From Deltaproteobacteria bacterium (GTDB lineage: Bacteria; Desulfobacterota; Desulfarculia; Desulfarculales; Desulfarculaceae), in contig JAHLLK010000003.1 of NCBI GenBank assembly GCA_020444165.1, forward strand, positions 1 to 64,000: a DNA stretch of 64,000 bases. The letters are read 5' to 3'. Each line of letters opens with the position of its first letter. Position 1 is the first letter of the stretch. Positions 54,031 through 61,921 of the stretch are shown here, in pieces. A program made the position numbers and the translations under genes. Under the pieces are notes generated by a model. It saw nothing but the letters and a program-made list of their open reading frames with translations. It was not told the origin of the DNA and did no database searches.

Positions 54031-54730
54031 GTAGAGGAGGGGGCGTGGCTTTTCGCCCACAGCCATCTGGTTCTCCCTCTGCCCCCCGTTGCCGCCCAAG
54101 TCCCTGTCAAAAAGCCAGCCATTCGCCGCTGCCGGCCCCTGGGTTACGCCAAAGGCCCGAGGTCTAACCGGCCCTCCGTCGCCAGGCATGCCACTTGGTC
54201 ACCTTTTGCCCCCCGAAAGGTGCGCGGGCTGTCGTCTAACCGCAGGATCAAGCCTGAAGCAGGTCAGGAAGGGGGGCGTGGCTTTCCGCCCACAGCTATC
54301 TGGTTCTCCCGCTGCCCCCCTTGCCGCCCAAGTCCCTGTTAAAGAGCCAACCTTTCGCTGTTGCCGGCTCCTGGGTTATGACGGAAGCCCCGGTGAACTC
54401 GCCGGCCCTCCGGCGCCAGGCACGCCCCCTGGTTATCTCGCACCCCGAAGGACCAGCGGTCTGTCATCAAACTGCGTGATCAAGCCTGAAGCAGGTTGGT
54501 AAGGGGGCGGGGCTTCGTGCCTGCCGCCATCTGGTTCTCTCGCTGCGGCCCTTCGTTGCTCCGGTCCCTTGCCGGAAGCCAGGCTTTTCGCCGCGGCCAC
54601 CCCCTCGGTTACTCCGGAGGCCCGGGGCCGGCCCCAGGCAGCAAAAGCGCCCCTTGGCGGCCAGGTGTGGCCCCCAGCGCAGCGGCGGCAGCCGGTCCGG
54701 CCTTTTGGCCTGCCATCAAACCCGGGCTGC
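54031..54730. repeat. Degenerate tandem repeat, period about 232 nt
   Basis: Three clear units start near 54031, 54262 and 54494. Landmarks recur at the same phase: GGGGGCGTGGCTT at the unit start, ATCTGGTTCTC at 54065, 54298 and 54529, GGGTTAYG in mid unit, and CAAGCCTGAAGCAGGT at 54249 and 54481 (this last can form a small CCTG/CAGG hairpin). The spacings are 231-233 nt, not a multiple of three, so a repeated protein is unlikely. The 78 nt before the array hold nothing recognisable. Confidence 0.7.
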
Positions 54731-55254
54731 CGCCCGCGCCGCAGCTGCGATGGGCCGCGGGTAATGCGCTTGGGCCCGTTTGACCTGGGCTCCGGCTGCC
54801 CGGAACCCCCGGCTCCCCACGCGGGGCCAAGGCCGGCCCCTTCCGGCTCTGGGCGTGCAGGGCCCCCCAGAAGCCAGCCCAGGGCCAGGCGCGTCCGACA
54901 CCAAACTTTCTGCCCGCCTGCGCAGCGACCCCGGCCGTTCGCCCGCCAGGGCAATCCTTCGCCGATGAAGCCCTTTTTTCCTTACCCCACCTGTTTTTAC
55001 TCTTTACGCAGCCGGAAGGGCCCGGCGCCCCTCCATATTCAGGCCGGCGCTTGGCTGCGAGGCCGCCCAGGAGGCAGCCCGTGGCAAGGAAGAGGGGCCG
55101 CCGAGACCAGATTTTTTTCCGGCCGCGCGCTCAACTCCGGGTTGCCGCCCCCCAGGGCACTCCCTCGCCCCCATACTTCCTCCCTTCCTTACCCAACCAG
55201 CCAGCTTTCCTCTGGCCGCGACCAGACCGAGGCGTCGGGCACCCGCCCTCAACC
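54731..55254. repeat. Decayed continuation of the 232-nt repeat region
   Basis: GC-rich sequence with fragments that resemble the upstream units (for example CACCAAACTTTCTG near 54899 beside TCATCAAACTGCG near 54463, and GGGTTGCCGCCC near 55139). The copies are too diverged to place boundaries by eye. Short ORFs here have Pro/Ala/Gly-rich products and no ribosome sites. No gene is supported. Confidence 0.35.
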
Positions 55255-55312
55255 TTGATAATAAAATACATTATAACAATATGATAAGTTGTTTATTTAA
55301 GGTAAGTTATTA
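55255..55312. other. AT-rich tract
   Basis: About 58 nt that are more than 80 percent A+T, in sharp contrast to the flanks. It lies 20 nt beyond the 3' end of the cytochrome b gene. TATAAT-like boxes occur on the minus strand but without a -35 partner. It may be a terminator-like, protein-binding or junction sequence. Confidence 0.4.
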
Positions 55313-55332
55313 ATGAAGTGCGCGGGGCCGGC

Positions 55333-55959
55333 TCACATCCCGGCCAGGGGGCGGCCGTCCTTGCGGATGCGCCAGAAGTGGTACATGGTCAACATCAGGA
55401 CCAGACCGGGCAAGAGCAGGCAGTGCAGCACATAGAAGCGCAACAGGCTGGCCGGGCCCAGCTCCCCCCCGCCCAGCACCAGGTTCTGCAAAAGCCGGCC
55501 CACCAGGGGCACCTGGCCCAAAAGCCCGCCCATCACCGCGGCTGCCGCCTGGGTGGGCGGGTCCCAGCGCAGGACGTAGCCGCTGAAGTCCAGGAACAGG
55601 GTCAACCCCAGGAGCGCCAGGCCCACCAGCCAGTTGCCGGCCCGGGGCGGCAAATGGGCCCGGCTGGCCAGCACCCGAAGCAGATGCAGGAACACGCAGA
55701 TCACCATGGCCTGACCGGCCAGGTAGTGCAATCGGCGGAAGAACCAGGCAAAGGGCAGGGCGCCCGCCTCCTGGGCAAAGAAATCCGCCGCGCCGGCCGG
55801 CGTGGGGATGTAGAGGAACATCAACAGGCCCCCGCTGACCCCCACCACCAGGAAGCAGAAAAAGGCCAGGCCGCCCAGGCAAAAGGTATGGCGGAAGCGC
55901 ACTCGCTCCTTGGCGAGGCGGGGGGGATGCAAATGCTCCAGAAAGCCGGGCGCGGGCAT
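55333..55959 (-). CDS. Cytochrome b, N-terminal (b6-type) subunit
   Basis: Di-heme membrane subunit of a bc-type quinol oxidoreductase. The protein of 208 residues has four TM segments. Heme ligands are paired in RRLHYLAGQAMVICVFLH (H-X13-H) and in LHCLLLPGLVLMLTMYH (H-X14-H), as in cytochrome b6. GNWLVGLALLGLTLFLDFSGYVL is the conserved quinone-site region. I chose the ATG at 55959; the upstream part of the frame overlaps the Rieske gene and has no family similarity. It lies 11 nt after the Rieske stop. Confidence 0.9.
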   Translation of the reverse strand: MPAPGFLEHLHPPRLAKERVRFRHTFCLGGLAFFCFLVVGVSGGLLMFLYIPTPAGAADFFAQEAGALPFAWFFRRLHYLAGQAMVICVFLHLLRVLASRAHLPPRAGNWLVGLALLGLTLFLDFSGYVLRWDPPTQAAAAVMGGLLGQVPLVGRLLQNLVLGGGELGPASLLRFYVLHCLLLPGLVLMLTMYHFWRIRKDGRPLAGM

Positions 55960-55970
55960 GGGTTGTTTCC

Positions 55971-56504
55971 TTAAATCGCCACCCGGGCCCCGGCCGGAGC
56001 CGGGCGGCCCGGCAGCACCACCAAGCGGTTTTGGGCGTCGGTTTCCACGGTCAAATGGCTGAGGCCGCGCGCGGCCGGGCCCCGGGCCAGGGAGCCGTCG
56101 GCCCGGAAGCGGGAGCCGTGGCAGGGGCAGACAAAGAGCCTCTGGCCGGCCTGCCACGAGGGACGGCAGCCCAGGTGGGGACACACCAGCAGCAGGGCGT
56201 ACACCCCGGCCTGATCCCGGGCCAGGGCCACGGGGCCCTGGGAGATCACCAGTCCCGGGGGCCAGTCCGCGGGCGGGGTCACCACCACCGGCCGGGAAAG
56301 GTCCGAGGTCCCCGCCCCGGCGCTGAACATGCGGAGCACTGCGCCCAGCCCCAAGCCCGCCGCGGCCACCAGCCCGCCCCAGGCCAGGCCGGCCAGCCCC
56401 CGGAACCAGGCCCGGCGCGTGCCGCCAGAAGGCGTGCCGTCCGCCCCGGACGGGAGCGCCCGGCGGGAATCTTCGCCGGGCGGCGGGGCCGTATGCTCAG
56501 TCAC
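55971..56504 (-). CDS. Rieske [2Fe-2S] iron-sulfur protein
   Basis: Electron acceptor from quinol in the bc complex. The protein of 177 residues starts at GTG 56504 with GGAGAG upstream. A twin-arginine-like TRRAWFRGLAGLAWGG precedes the TM helix (about 33-60). Cluster motifs are CPHLGC and CPCHGSRF, with both histidines and the disulfide cysteines. Co-transcribed with cytochrome b. Confidence 0.93.
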   Translation of the reverse strand: MTEHTAPPPGEDSRRALPSGADGTPSGGTRRAWFRGLAGLAWGGLVAAAGLGLGAVLRMFSAGAGTSDLSRPVVVTPPADWPPGLVISQGPVALARDQAGVYALLLVCPHLGCRPSWQAGQRLFVCPCHGSRFRADGSLARGPAARGLSHLTVETDAQNRLVVLPGRPAPAGARVAI

Positions 56505-56639
56505 GCTTGTCTCTCCTCGCCCGGGGCCAAGGCCCGGGCATCCTGCCACCCAACCCCACTCTATACCAAACTCCACCCCCGGCTGTCCCGGACCGGCGGG
56601 CGGCTTGCGTCCCGGGAACGCTCCTCGTACACTGGGAAC

Positions 56640-57038
56640 ATGTCCCCGCCGCACAGCAACCCGGAGATTTCCCCCCGCCAGGCCTTGCTCTGGCGGGAAG
56701 GCCTGGCCCTTTTGGTAGGGCTGGCCTTGCTGTGCCTGGCCGCGGCGTTCTACCCCTTGGAGCCGGTGGGCCCACCTACGGCCGACTTGGCCGCCCCCTG
56801 GGCCAAGGCCCCCTGGATCTTCCTGGGCCTGCAGGAGCTCCTGATTTACCTGCCGGCCCGTGTGGGCGGCCTGGTGCTGCCCCTGGCCGGGCTGGGCCTG
56901 TTGGCCTGGCTGCCTTGGCTGGGGCACCGCCGGGGGCCGGAGCTGCCGGCCTATGCCTGGCCCGCGGGGGCCGACTGGCCCGGCTGGCTGGTGCTGGCCG
57001 CCGGGGCGGCCCTCACCTGGGCCGGCTGGTGGCGTTAG
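56640..57038 (+). CDS. Subunit-IV-like cytochrome b C-terminal membrane protein
   Basis: A protein of 132 residues with three TM segments (about 22-40, 64-92, 113-131). The stretch FYPLEPVGPPTADL, then WAKAPWIFLGLQELLIYLP, matches the region that opens the C-terminal half of cytochrome b or subunit IV (PEWY-like and kAPWyFlGlQE segments). It is on the strand opposite to the Rieske and cytochrome b genes, divergent from them, and its 3' end overlaps the cytochrome c gene by 26 nt. Likely the missing part of the b subunit. Confidence 0.75.
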   Translation: MSPPHSNPEISPRQALLWREGLALLVGLALLCLAAAFYPLEPVGPPTADLAAPWAKAPWIFLGLQELLIYLPARVGGLVLPLAGLGLLAWLPWLGHRRGPELPAYAWPAGADWPGWLVLAAGAALTWAGWWR

Positions 57039-58923
57039 CCCGGGGCGTTTCCTCGTCCACTTTCCCCTTCCTTCCCGGAGCCGCGTCCGGACACGGCGGC
57101 CATTCCTCCTCCAGAGCCGGCAGGAGCCAGCGCACATAGCTTTTGCCCGGCCGCAGCAGGGTGGCCAGGGTGTCCGGCGGCAAAGGCCCGCTGCCAGGCA
57201 CCAGGAACTCCTGTTGCGGCTTTCCCGCCGCGTCCACCATCCGCAACCAATCCCCCGCCAGGCGCAAGCCCTCGGCCGCGGGCCGCCACAAGGAAGGCGC
57301 CGGCCGCACCGAATCCGGAGCTTTGCCCGCGGCCGGCTCGGGCAGGAAGGTGAGTCCCAGCCCCAGGTTCCGGGCCTGGCCGTGGCAGTCGCGGCAGCCC
57401 ACGGTGGCCCGCTGGGTGGTGTGGGCGTGCCAGGGAGTGAGCCCCAGGCCCGGCCGACCGGTCATGGTGGGGGGCGGTTCCGCGGCCGGGGCTCCCTCGC
57501 CCTCGCTGGGGGGGCTGGGGGCCAGGAACTGGAAGCGGGGAGCCAGCAGGAAGGTGCGGCCCTCCGGTCCCCGGCCATAGAGGCGCCACTCGAAACGCCG
57601 GAAGAACGGCGAAAGCACCCACACCCCCGGGCTTTCCTGGCCGGTCAGGTAATCGCGGCTGCTTGGCTTCACCGCCTGGCCCGGGGGCAGGGCGGCCTGG
57701 CGGCGACCCAGCTCCAGGAGCTGGGGATCGCCCTGGGCCGCCAGGGGCAGCCAGTTGGCCAGAGCCGGGCGTTCTTCCCGCCAGGCCATCAGCCCCCAGT
57801 CGGCCGGATTGGTGGCGCTGTGGCAGGCGTGACAGGCCACCCGCTCGTGTCCCGGGGCCCGGTGGGCCACCGGCGCGGCTGCGCCGGTGGCCAAGAGCGG
57901 GATCCTGTGCCGCTTGCCGTCCAGGGCGGTGACCAGCAACGCCCCGGCGGGGCCCAGGCTCACCCGGGGCAGCGGCTCTCCCAGGGTGGTCTGGGGATGC
58001 GGGCCCGCGGGCGGCTCGCCCGGCCGGCCGTGGCAGGTGGTGCAGCGCACCCCCACGTGCAACAGCCCCGCGGCCCGGAGTTCACCGTCGCCCATGATTT
58101 CCGCCCGGGGGTGGCAGTCCTGGCAGGCCAGGCCGGCGGCAAAGTGCAGGTCCGGGCGCATGGCCCGCCAGGTGCGGCCCTGCCACAAGGCGGGCTGGTC
58201 CGGGTCGCGGGAGAGGAAGCGGGCCGACGCGTGGTCATCCCGGGGCACCCACCCCGCATATTCCGGGCCGGCGCCGCAGCCGGCGTGACAGGCCAGGCAT
58301 TGGGCCACGGTGACCCGTTTGCTCAGGCGGTGGGGCCGGGGCGCCCCATCCCGGGGCCAGGCCCGGTGGCAGGCCGCGCAGCCGTCCGAGCGCCGCGCCC
58401 CGCGCAGGTCCGCTCCGGGCACGGCCAGATGGCAGCGCAGGCAGCGCCGCCGCAGGAGATCGTCCACCTGCTGCCCGCTCTGGGCCGCGGTGGGCACCAG
58501 GGAGAGGTTTCCCCCCGCCCGGGTGGCGAAACGCGGGCCGGGATCGGGCTGGGCCCCCCAGAGATAACGGGTCTGGTTGATGAGCCCCATGGCCGTGGCC
58601 ATGGGGGAGGCCGCCACCTTGGCCGGCCAGCCGGGGTGGCAGGGGCCGCAAGCCCGGGGCGCCTCGCTCAGGGAGGAGGGGTTGGCCACCAGACCCGCGT
58701 GGGCCTGGGCCTGGGCCGGGCTGGCTCCGTCGCCTTGGTGGCAGAACACGCAGGTTGGCGCGGTGCGGCCCGGCGGGGTCGGCACCGGGGAGGTGTAGCC
58801 CGGGTGACAGACCAGGCAGCCGGCCACGGGGGCCGCCGCGGGTGCGGCCCCGGCCGCCGGGGCCGGCACCGGGGCCAGGAGCAGCCCGGCGGCCAGGAGC
58901 CATGCCGTGAACAGCCAGCTCAT
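57013..58923 (-). CDS. Multiheme cytochrome c, 10 CXXCH motifs
   Basis: A periplasmic protein of 636 residues with a signal peptide (about 1-24) and ten heme c motifs: CLVCH, CVFCH, CGPCH, CLRCH, CAACH, CLACH, CQDCH, CTTCH, CHACH and CRDCH. The motifs are spread over the first 500 residues; the last 130 have none. The ATG at 58923 overlaps the stop of the upstream cytochrome (ATGA). It probably accepts electrons from the adjacent bc-type module. I cannot assign a named family. Confidence 0.88.
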   Translation of the reverse strand: MSWLFTAWLLAAGLLLAPVPAPAAGAAPAAAPVAGCLVCHPGYTSPVPTPPGRTAPTCVFCHQGDGASPAQAQAHAGLVANPSSLSEAPRACGPCHPGWPAKVAASPMATAMGLINQTRYLWGAQPDPGPRFATRAGGNLSLVPTAAQSGQQVDDLLRRRCLRCHLAVPGADLRGARRSDGCAACHRAWPRDGAPRPHRLSKRVTVAQCLACHAGCGAGPEYAGWVPRDDHASARFLSRDPDQPALWQGRTWRAMRPDLHFAAGLACQDCHPRAEIMGDGELRAAGLLHVGVRCTTCHGRPGEPPAGPHPQTTLGEPLPRVSLGPAGALLVTALDGKRHRIPLLATGAAAPVAHRAPGHERVACHACHSATNPADWGLMAWREERPALANWLPLAAQGDPQLLELGRRQAALPPGQAVKPSSRDYLTGQESPGVWVLSPFFRRFEWRLYGRGPEGRTFLLAPRFQFLAPSPPSEGEGAPAAEPPPTMTGRPGLGLTPWHAHTTQRATVGCRDCHGQARNLGLGLTFLPEPAAGKAPDSVRPAPSLWRPAAEGLRLAGDWLRMVDAAGKPQQEFLVPGSGPLPPDTLATLLRPGKSYVRWLLPALEEEWPPCPDAAPGRKGKVDEETPRANATSRPR

Positions 58924-61085
58924 TGGAGCGCCTTGGCCACGGCCTGGCGGTGCTTCTGGGCCAGATCGCCGCCCGGCCCGATCCGCTGCCAGGCCCGGGC
59001 CGGGTCGGCCAGGGCTTTGTCGCCGGGTTTGCGGTGGCAGGGCAGGCAGCGGGCCCAGGCCAGGGCGCGGGCCAGCTCGGCCCGGTTCAGGGGCCGGGCG
59101 CCCTGGTGGGTGTTGCCCTGCCAGGGCAGGCCTTCCTGGTCCAACAGCGCCTCCCAGTCCTGGGCCACCCCCAGCGACCGCAAATCGGCCAAGGGCTCCG
59201 CCCCCACCCGGCCCAGGCGGCGCGGCCCGCCGCCCAGTCCCAGGGCCCGGGGGTTTTGGTGGCAATCCTCGCAAGGCCGCACCTCGGCTCGGGTGGTGTG
59301 GGGGGAGAGCGGGGTGGAGACCAGGGAGTTGCCGGCCGGGTTGACCGCCTGGAAGGCCGGCGGCCCGTGGTCCTGGCTCAACAGCACCTGGCAGCCGGGC
59401 ACATAGGGCCGGATCTCGCCGCGTTCATCCACTCCCAGGATGGGGTCGGCAAAGCGGTACAGGTCCCTGGTCTCCTGCCAGGCGCCCGGGGTGGGTCCGT
59501 CCTGGGAATAGTCCCACATGGCCCCCTGGTTCCGGCGGTAGTCATGGCAGCCGAAGCATTGGGGGGTCCAGCGGCTGTGGCAGGCCTGGCAGGCCAGGCG
59601 GCGGTGCCCCGGCTCGCCGTGGCGCAGGTCGGCCGAGACGTCCTTGCACTCCCACTGCCGCCCCGGTTTGCTGCGCAAGAGCAGGCGGAGCCGCCCCTGG
59701 CCGTCGGGTCCGGCCCGCAGATGGGCCAGGGGATGGCCCTTGGCGCTCAGGGCCAGTTTTTCGCCCGGGGCCAGGGGGGCGTCCTTGAGCGGGCCGAAAC
59801 GGAGCTGATAGCGGGCGGCCGGGTCCGGGGAACCCAGGGCCGGGGGGCTGCCCGGACCGCCGTGGCAGGTGGCGCAGCGGGTCTCGGTTTGCCAGCGCAT
59901 GCGGCCGTACAAGCGGCCGTCGCCCATGATCTCGCGGGAGGTGTGGCAGTCCACGCAGGTGAGCCCCTTTTCCGCGTGCACGTCCGGCACCAGGTTGCGG
60001 AGCCCCCGGCCGCCGCTGAGCCGCCAGGCCGGCCGGCCGCCGGCCCAGGGCAGGCGCCCCCCCTCGTCCTCCATTTCGCCGCGATAGGACAGGGCCAGGC
60101 GGCCCGAGCGGTTGTGGCAACGGCGGCAGTTCTCCTCCCGGGGCACGGGCTCCAGACGATGCAGGGCGGCGTGGCCCGGGGCCTCACGGTCGAGGGTGGC
60201 GTCCTGGCCCTGGTAGCGGCCCGAGACCACCCGCCGGCCGTGGCAGGCCGCGCAGCCCGCGCCGTGCACCGACTCCCCGGCCGGCCGCGAGGCCCGGAGA
60301 TGGCAGCGGGCGCAGAACTTGCGCCAGTGCTCGTCAGCCAGGAAGCGGAAGCCCGGGCCCAGGGGGCGGCCGAAAGGCACCAGGGCCAGGCCGGGCACGG
60401 TGCCAGGGGGCGCCGGCTGGGGCCGCAGGGGATCGCTGATCTGGGCCGTGGCGAAGCGGGCGGTGAAGTCAGGTTGGGCGCTCCAGCTCACCCGGAGGCT
60501 GGTGATGACCCCGGTCATGGTGGCCATGATGCTGCGCTCCACCCGGTAGACCTGGTTCTGGTGGGGCTCCTCCTGCCCGGCGTGACAGCGGGCGCCGGCC
60601 ACCCGGGAACCCCCGCAGGAGAGCCGGGCCACCGTGAGGTCACTGGGATTGCGGCCCCAAAAGCCCCGGTGGGCCCCGGCCCGGGTGAGGCCCTGGCCCT
60701 CGCCGCCGTGGCAGGCCACGCAGCCCACGGCGGCCGGGGGGTGGGAGGGGCTGATCTCCTCCAGGCCTTGGTGGCAGGTGAGGCAGCGTTCCACCCGGTC
60801 GGTGGCCGCGGGCCGCAGCTCGATGATCCGGGGCGGCTCCGCGGCCAGCTCCCGGCCCCGCTGGGCGGCGCGGGCCGGCTCCAGGCCTGCCGCGGCCAGG
60901 GTCTGGGTGAGCAAGGCCCCCCGCTGGCGGTTGATGGCCCGCACTTCCTCCTGCCAGGGCCGGTGCCCATTTTGCCACCAGGCCAGGGCCAACGCCGCGG
61001 CCAGGGCCAGGGCAGCCAGGGCGTAGGCCGCCACCGGGCCCAAGCGGGGAGGGGAGGGAGTTGTTTTTGACTCCGGCTGCGGCAT
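58920..61085 (-). CDS. Membrane-anchored multiheme cytochrome c, 11 CXXCH motifs
   Basis: A protein of 721 residues with one N-terminal TM anchor (about 17-38) and a periplasmic domain. Heme motifs: CLTCH, CVACH, CARCH, CAACH, CRRCH, CVDCH, CATCH, CQACH, CFGCH, CEDCH and CLPCH. A further SCGGSRVAGARCHAG (about 165-180) has a CX9CH spacing and could be an atypical site. It precedes and is coupled to the 10-heme cytochrome. The ribosome site is weak. Confidence 0.88.
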   Translation of the reverse strand: MPQPESKTTPSPPRLGPVAAYALAALALAAALALAWWQNGHRPWQEEVRAINRQRGALLTQTLAAAGLEPARAAQRGRELAAEPPRIIELRPAATDRVERCLTCHQGLEEISPSHPPAAVGCVACHGGEGQGLTRAGAHRGFWGRNPSDLTVARLSCGGSRVAGARCHAGQEEPHQNQVYRVERSIMATMTGVITSLRVSWSAQPDFTARFATAQISDPLRPQPAPPGTVPGLALVPFGRPLGPGFRFLADEHWRKFCARCHLRASRPAGESVHGAGCAACHGRRVVSGRYQGQDATLDREAPGHAALHRLEPVPREENCRRCHNRSGRLALSYRGEMEDEGGRLPWAGGRPAWRLSGGRGLRNLVPDVHAEKGLTCVDCHTSREIMGDGRLYGRMRWQTETRCATCHGGPGSPPALGSPDPAARYQLRFGPLKDAPLAPGEKLALSAKGHPLAHLRAGPDGQGRLRLLLRSKPGRQWECKDVSADLRHGEPGHRRLACQACHSRWTPQCFGCHDYRRNQGAMWDYSQDGPTPGAWQETRDLYRFADPILGVDERGEIRPYVPGCQVLLSQDHGPPAFQAVNPAGNSLVSTPLSPHTTRAEVRPCEDCHQNPRALGLGGGPRRLGRVGAEPLADLRSLGVAQDWEALLDQEGLPWQGNTHQGARPLNRAELARALAWARCLPCHRKPGDKALADPARAWQRIGPGGDLAQKHRQAVAKALQ

Positions 61086-61125
61086 GGGTTAGCCTGGCCT
61101 CACCCCTTGACCCACGGAGGCCAGG

Positions 61126-61524
61126 ATGCAGGACCAGCTGAAGGCCTTGGCCGCGGTAATGCGCCAAGAACTGGAAAAGATCCCTTCCTCTTTCCGCCAG
61201 GAAGAGGCCGTGCGCCAGACCCTGATCTGCCTTTTGTACGGGGCGGTGGGCCAGATGGGGCTGTTGCCCCTGCCGGGTTGGAAACCGCCCAAATCCCCGC
61301 GGGACCGGCTCGATCTGGTGGGGTTGGACCTCGGCGGCGAGTTGCCCCGGGTGGAGATGGCCTTTGTGATCGATCCCCTGGTGGAGCTGCCCAAGGTCCG
61401 TTCGCTGGAATGGGTGGACTGCCCCCACAAGGTTGTGGTGACCTTCTCGCCCCGGAAGGACAAGGTGATGCAGACTGGCCTTTTCCTGAACCCCGGTCTC
61501 ATCCACTTGAACCTTTTCGATTGA
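61126..61524 (+). CDS. Hypothetical protein, 132 residues
   Basis: A cytosolic protein without signal or TM segment; a helical N-terminus (about 1-45) is followed by beta-rich sequence with VGLDLGGELPRVEMAFVID. GGAGGCCAGG lies before the ATG. It is divergent from the cytochrome operon (40-nt gap) and ends before a strong terminator. I do not recognise the family. Confidence 0.65.
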   Translation: MQDQLKALAAVMRQELEKIPSSFRQEEAVRQTLICLLYGAVGQMGLLPLPGWKPPKSPRDRLDLVGLDLGGELPRVEMAFVIDPLVELPKVRSLEWVDCPHKVVVTFSPRKDKVMQTGLFLNPGLIHLNLFD

Positions 61525-61576
61525 GCGGATAGGGCCGGGCCCCGGCCTCCCGCCGGGCCGGGCCGCCACAAGACAA

Positions 61577-61629
61577 GGGGGAAAACCTTCCAGGCCAGCG
61601 GGCTGGGAAAGGTTTTCCCCCGTTTCTTT
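61577..61629. terminator. Bidirectional intrinsic terminator
   Basis: A 13-bp stem (61577-61589 with 61609-61621) is followed on the plus strand by GTTTCTTT, and on the minus strand by TTGTCTTGTGG. It lies between the convergent 132-residue gene and tusA. Confidence 0.8.
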
Positions 61630-61646
61630 GCGGGGTTAGGAAGAGC

Positions 61647-61883
61647 TTAGCCTTTTTTCACGAAGAAGCTGATGTAGCCTTCCCCTTGCTCCTCGCCCAG
61701 GTAAGTGTCGCCGGAACGCTCGGTGAAGGCGGGCATGTCGTTCCTGGTGCCGGGGTCGGTGCCTTGCACCTCCAGTATTTGACCCGGTTTCAGGTTTTTG
61801 AGGGCTTTCTTGGTCTTCAGGACCGGCATGGGGCAAGACAAGCCCCGTGCATCCAAAACCTCATCGGGAGTCCACTCGGCCAT
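61647..61883 (-). CDS. TusA-like sulfurtransferase
   Basis: A sulfur-carrier protein of 78 residues with the family signature LDARGLSCPMPVLKTKKAL; the cysteine carries a persulfide. The TSFSGDT-like C-terminus ends in basic residues. The ATG at 61883 follows AAGGAGAG at ideal spacing; an earlier TTG would place that site inside the gene. The YedE-like transporter gene lies 38 nt upstream, a common pairing for import and relay of thiosulfate- or sulfide-derived sulfur. Confidence 0.92.
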   Translation of the reverse strand: MAEWTPDEVLDARGLSCPMPVLKTKKALKNLKPGQILEVQGTDPGTRNDMPAFTERSGDTYLGEEQGEGYISFFVKKG

Positions 61884-61921
61884 TTGTCTCTCCTTCAACG
61901 GTGTTGGTTTGTAGGTTTATC

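Noticed and set aside
54089..54502. 137-codon ORF inside the 232-nt repeats
   Set aside because: The period is not a multiple of three, so the frame does not repeat; no ribosome site and no known protein.
58923..61070. 715-codon plus-strand ORF opposite the 11-heme cytochrome
   Set aside because: Gly/Ala/Gln-rich shadow; the minus-strand frame carries eleven CXXCH motifs and must be the real gene.
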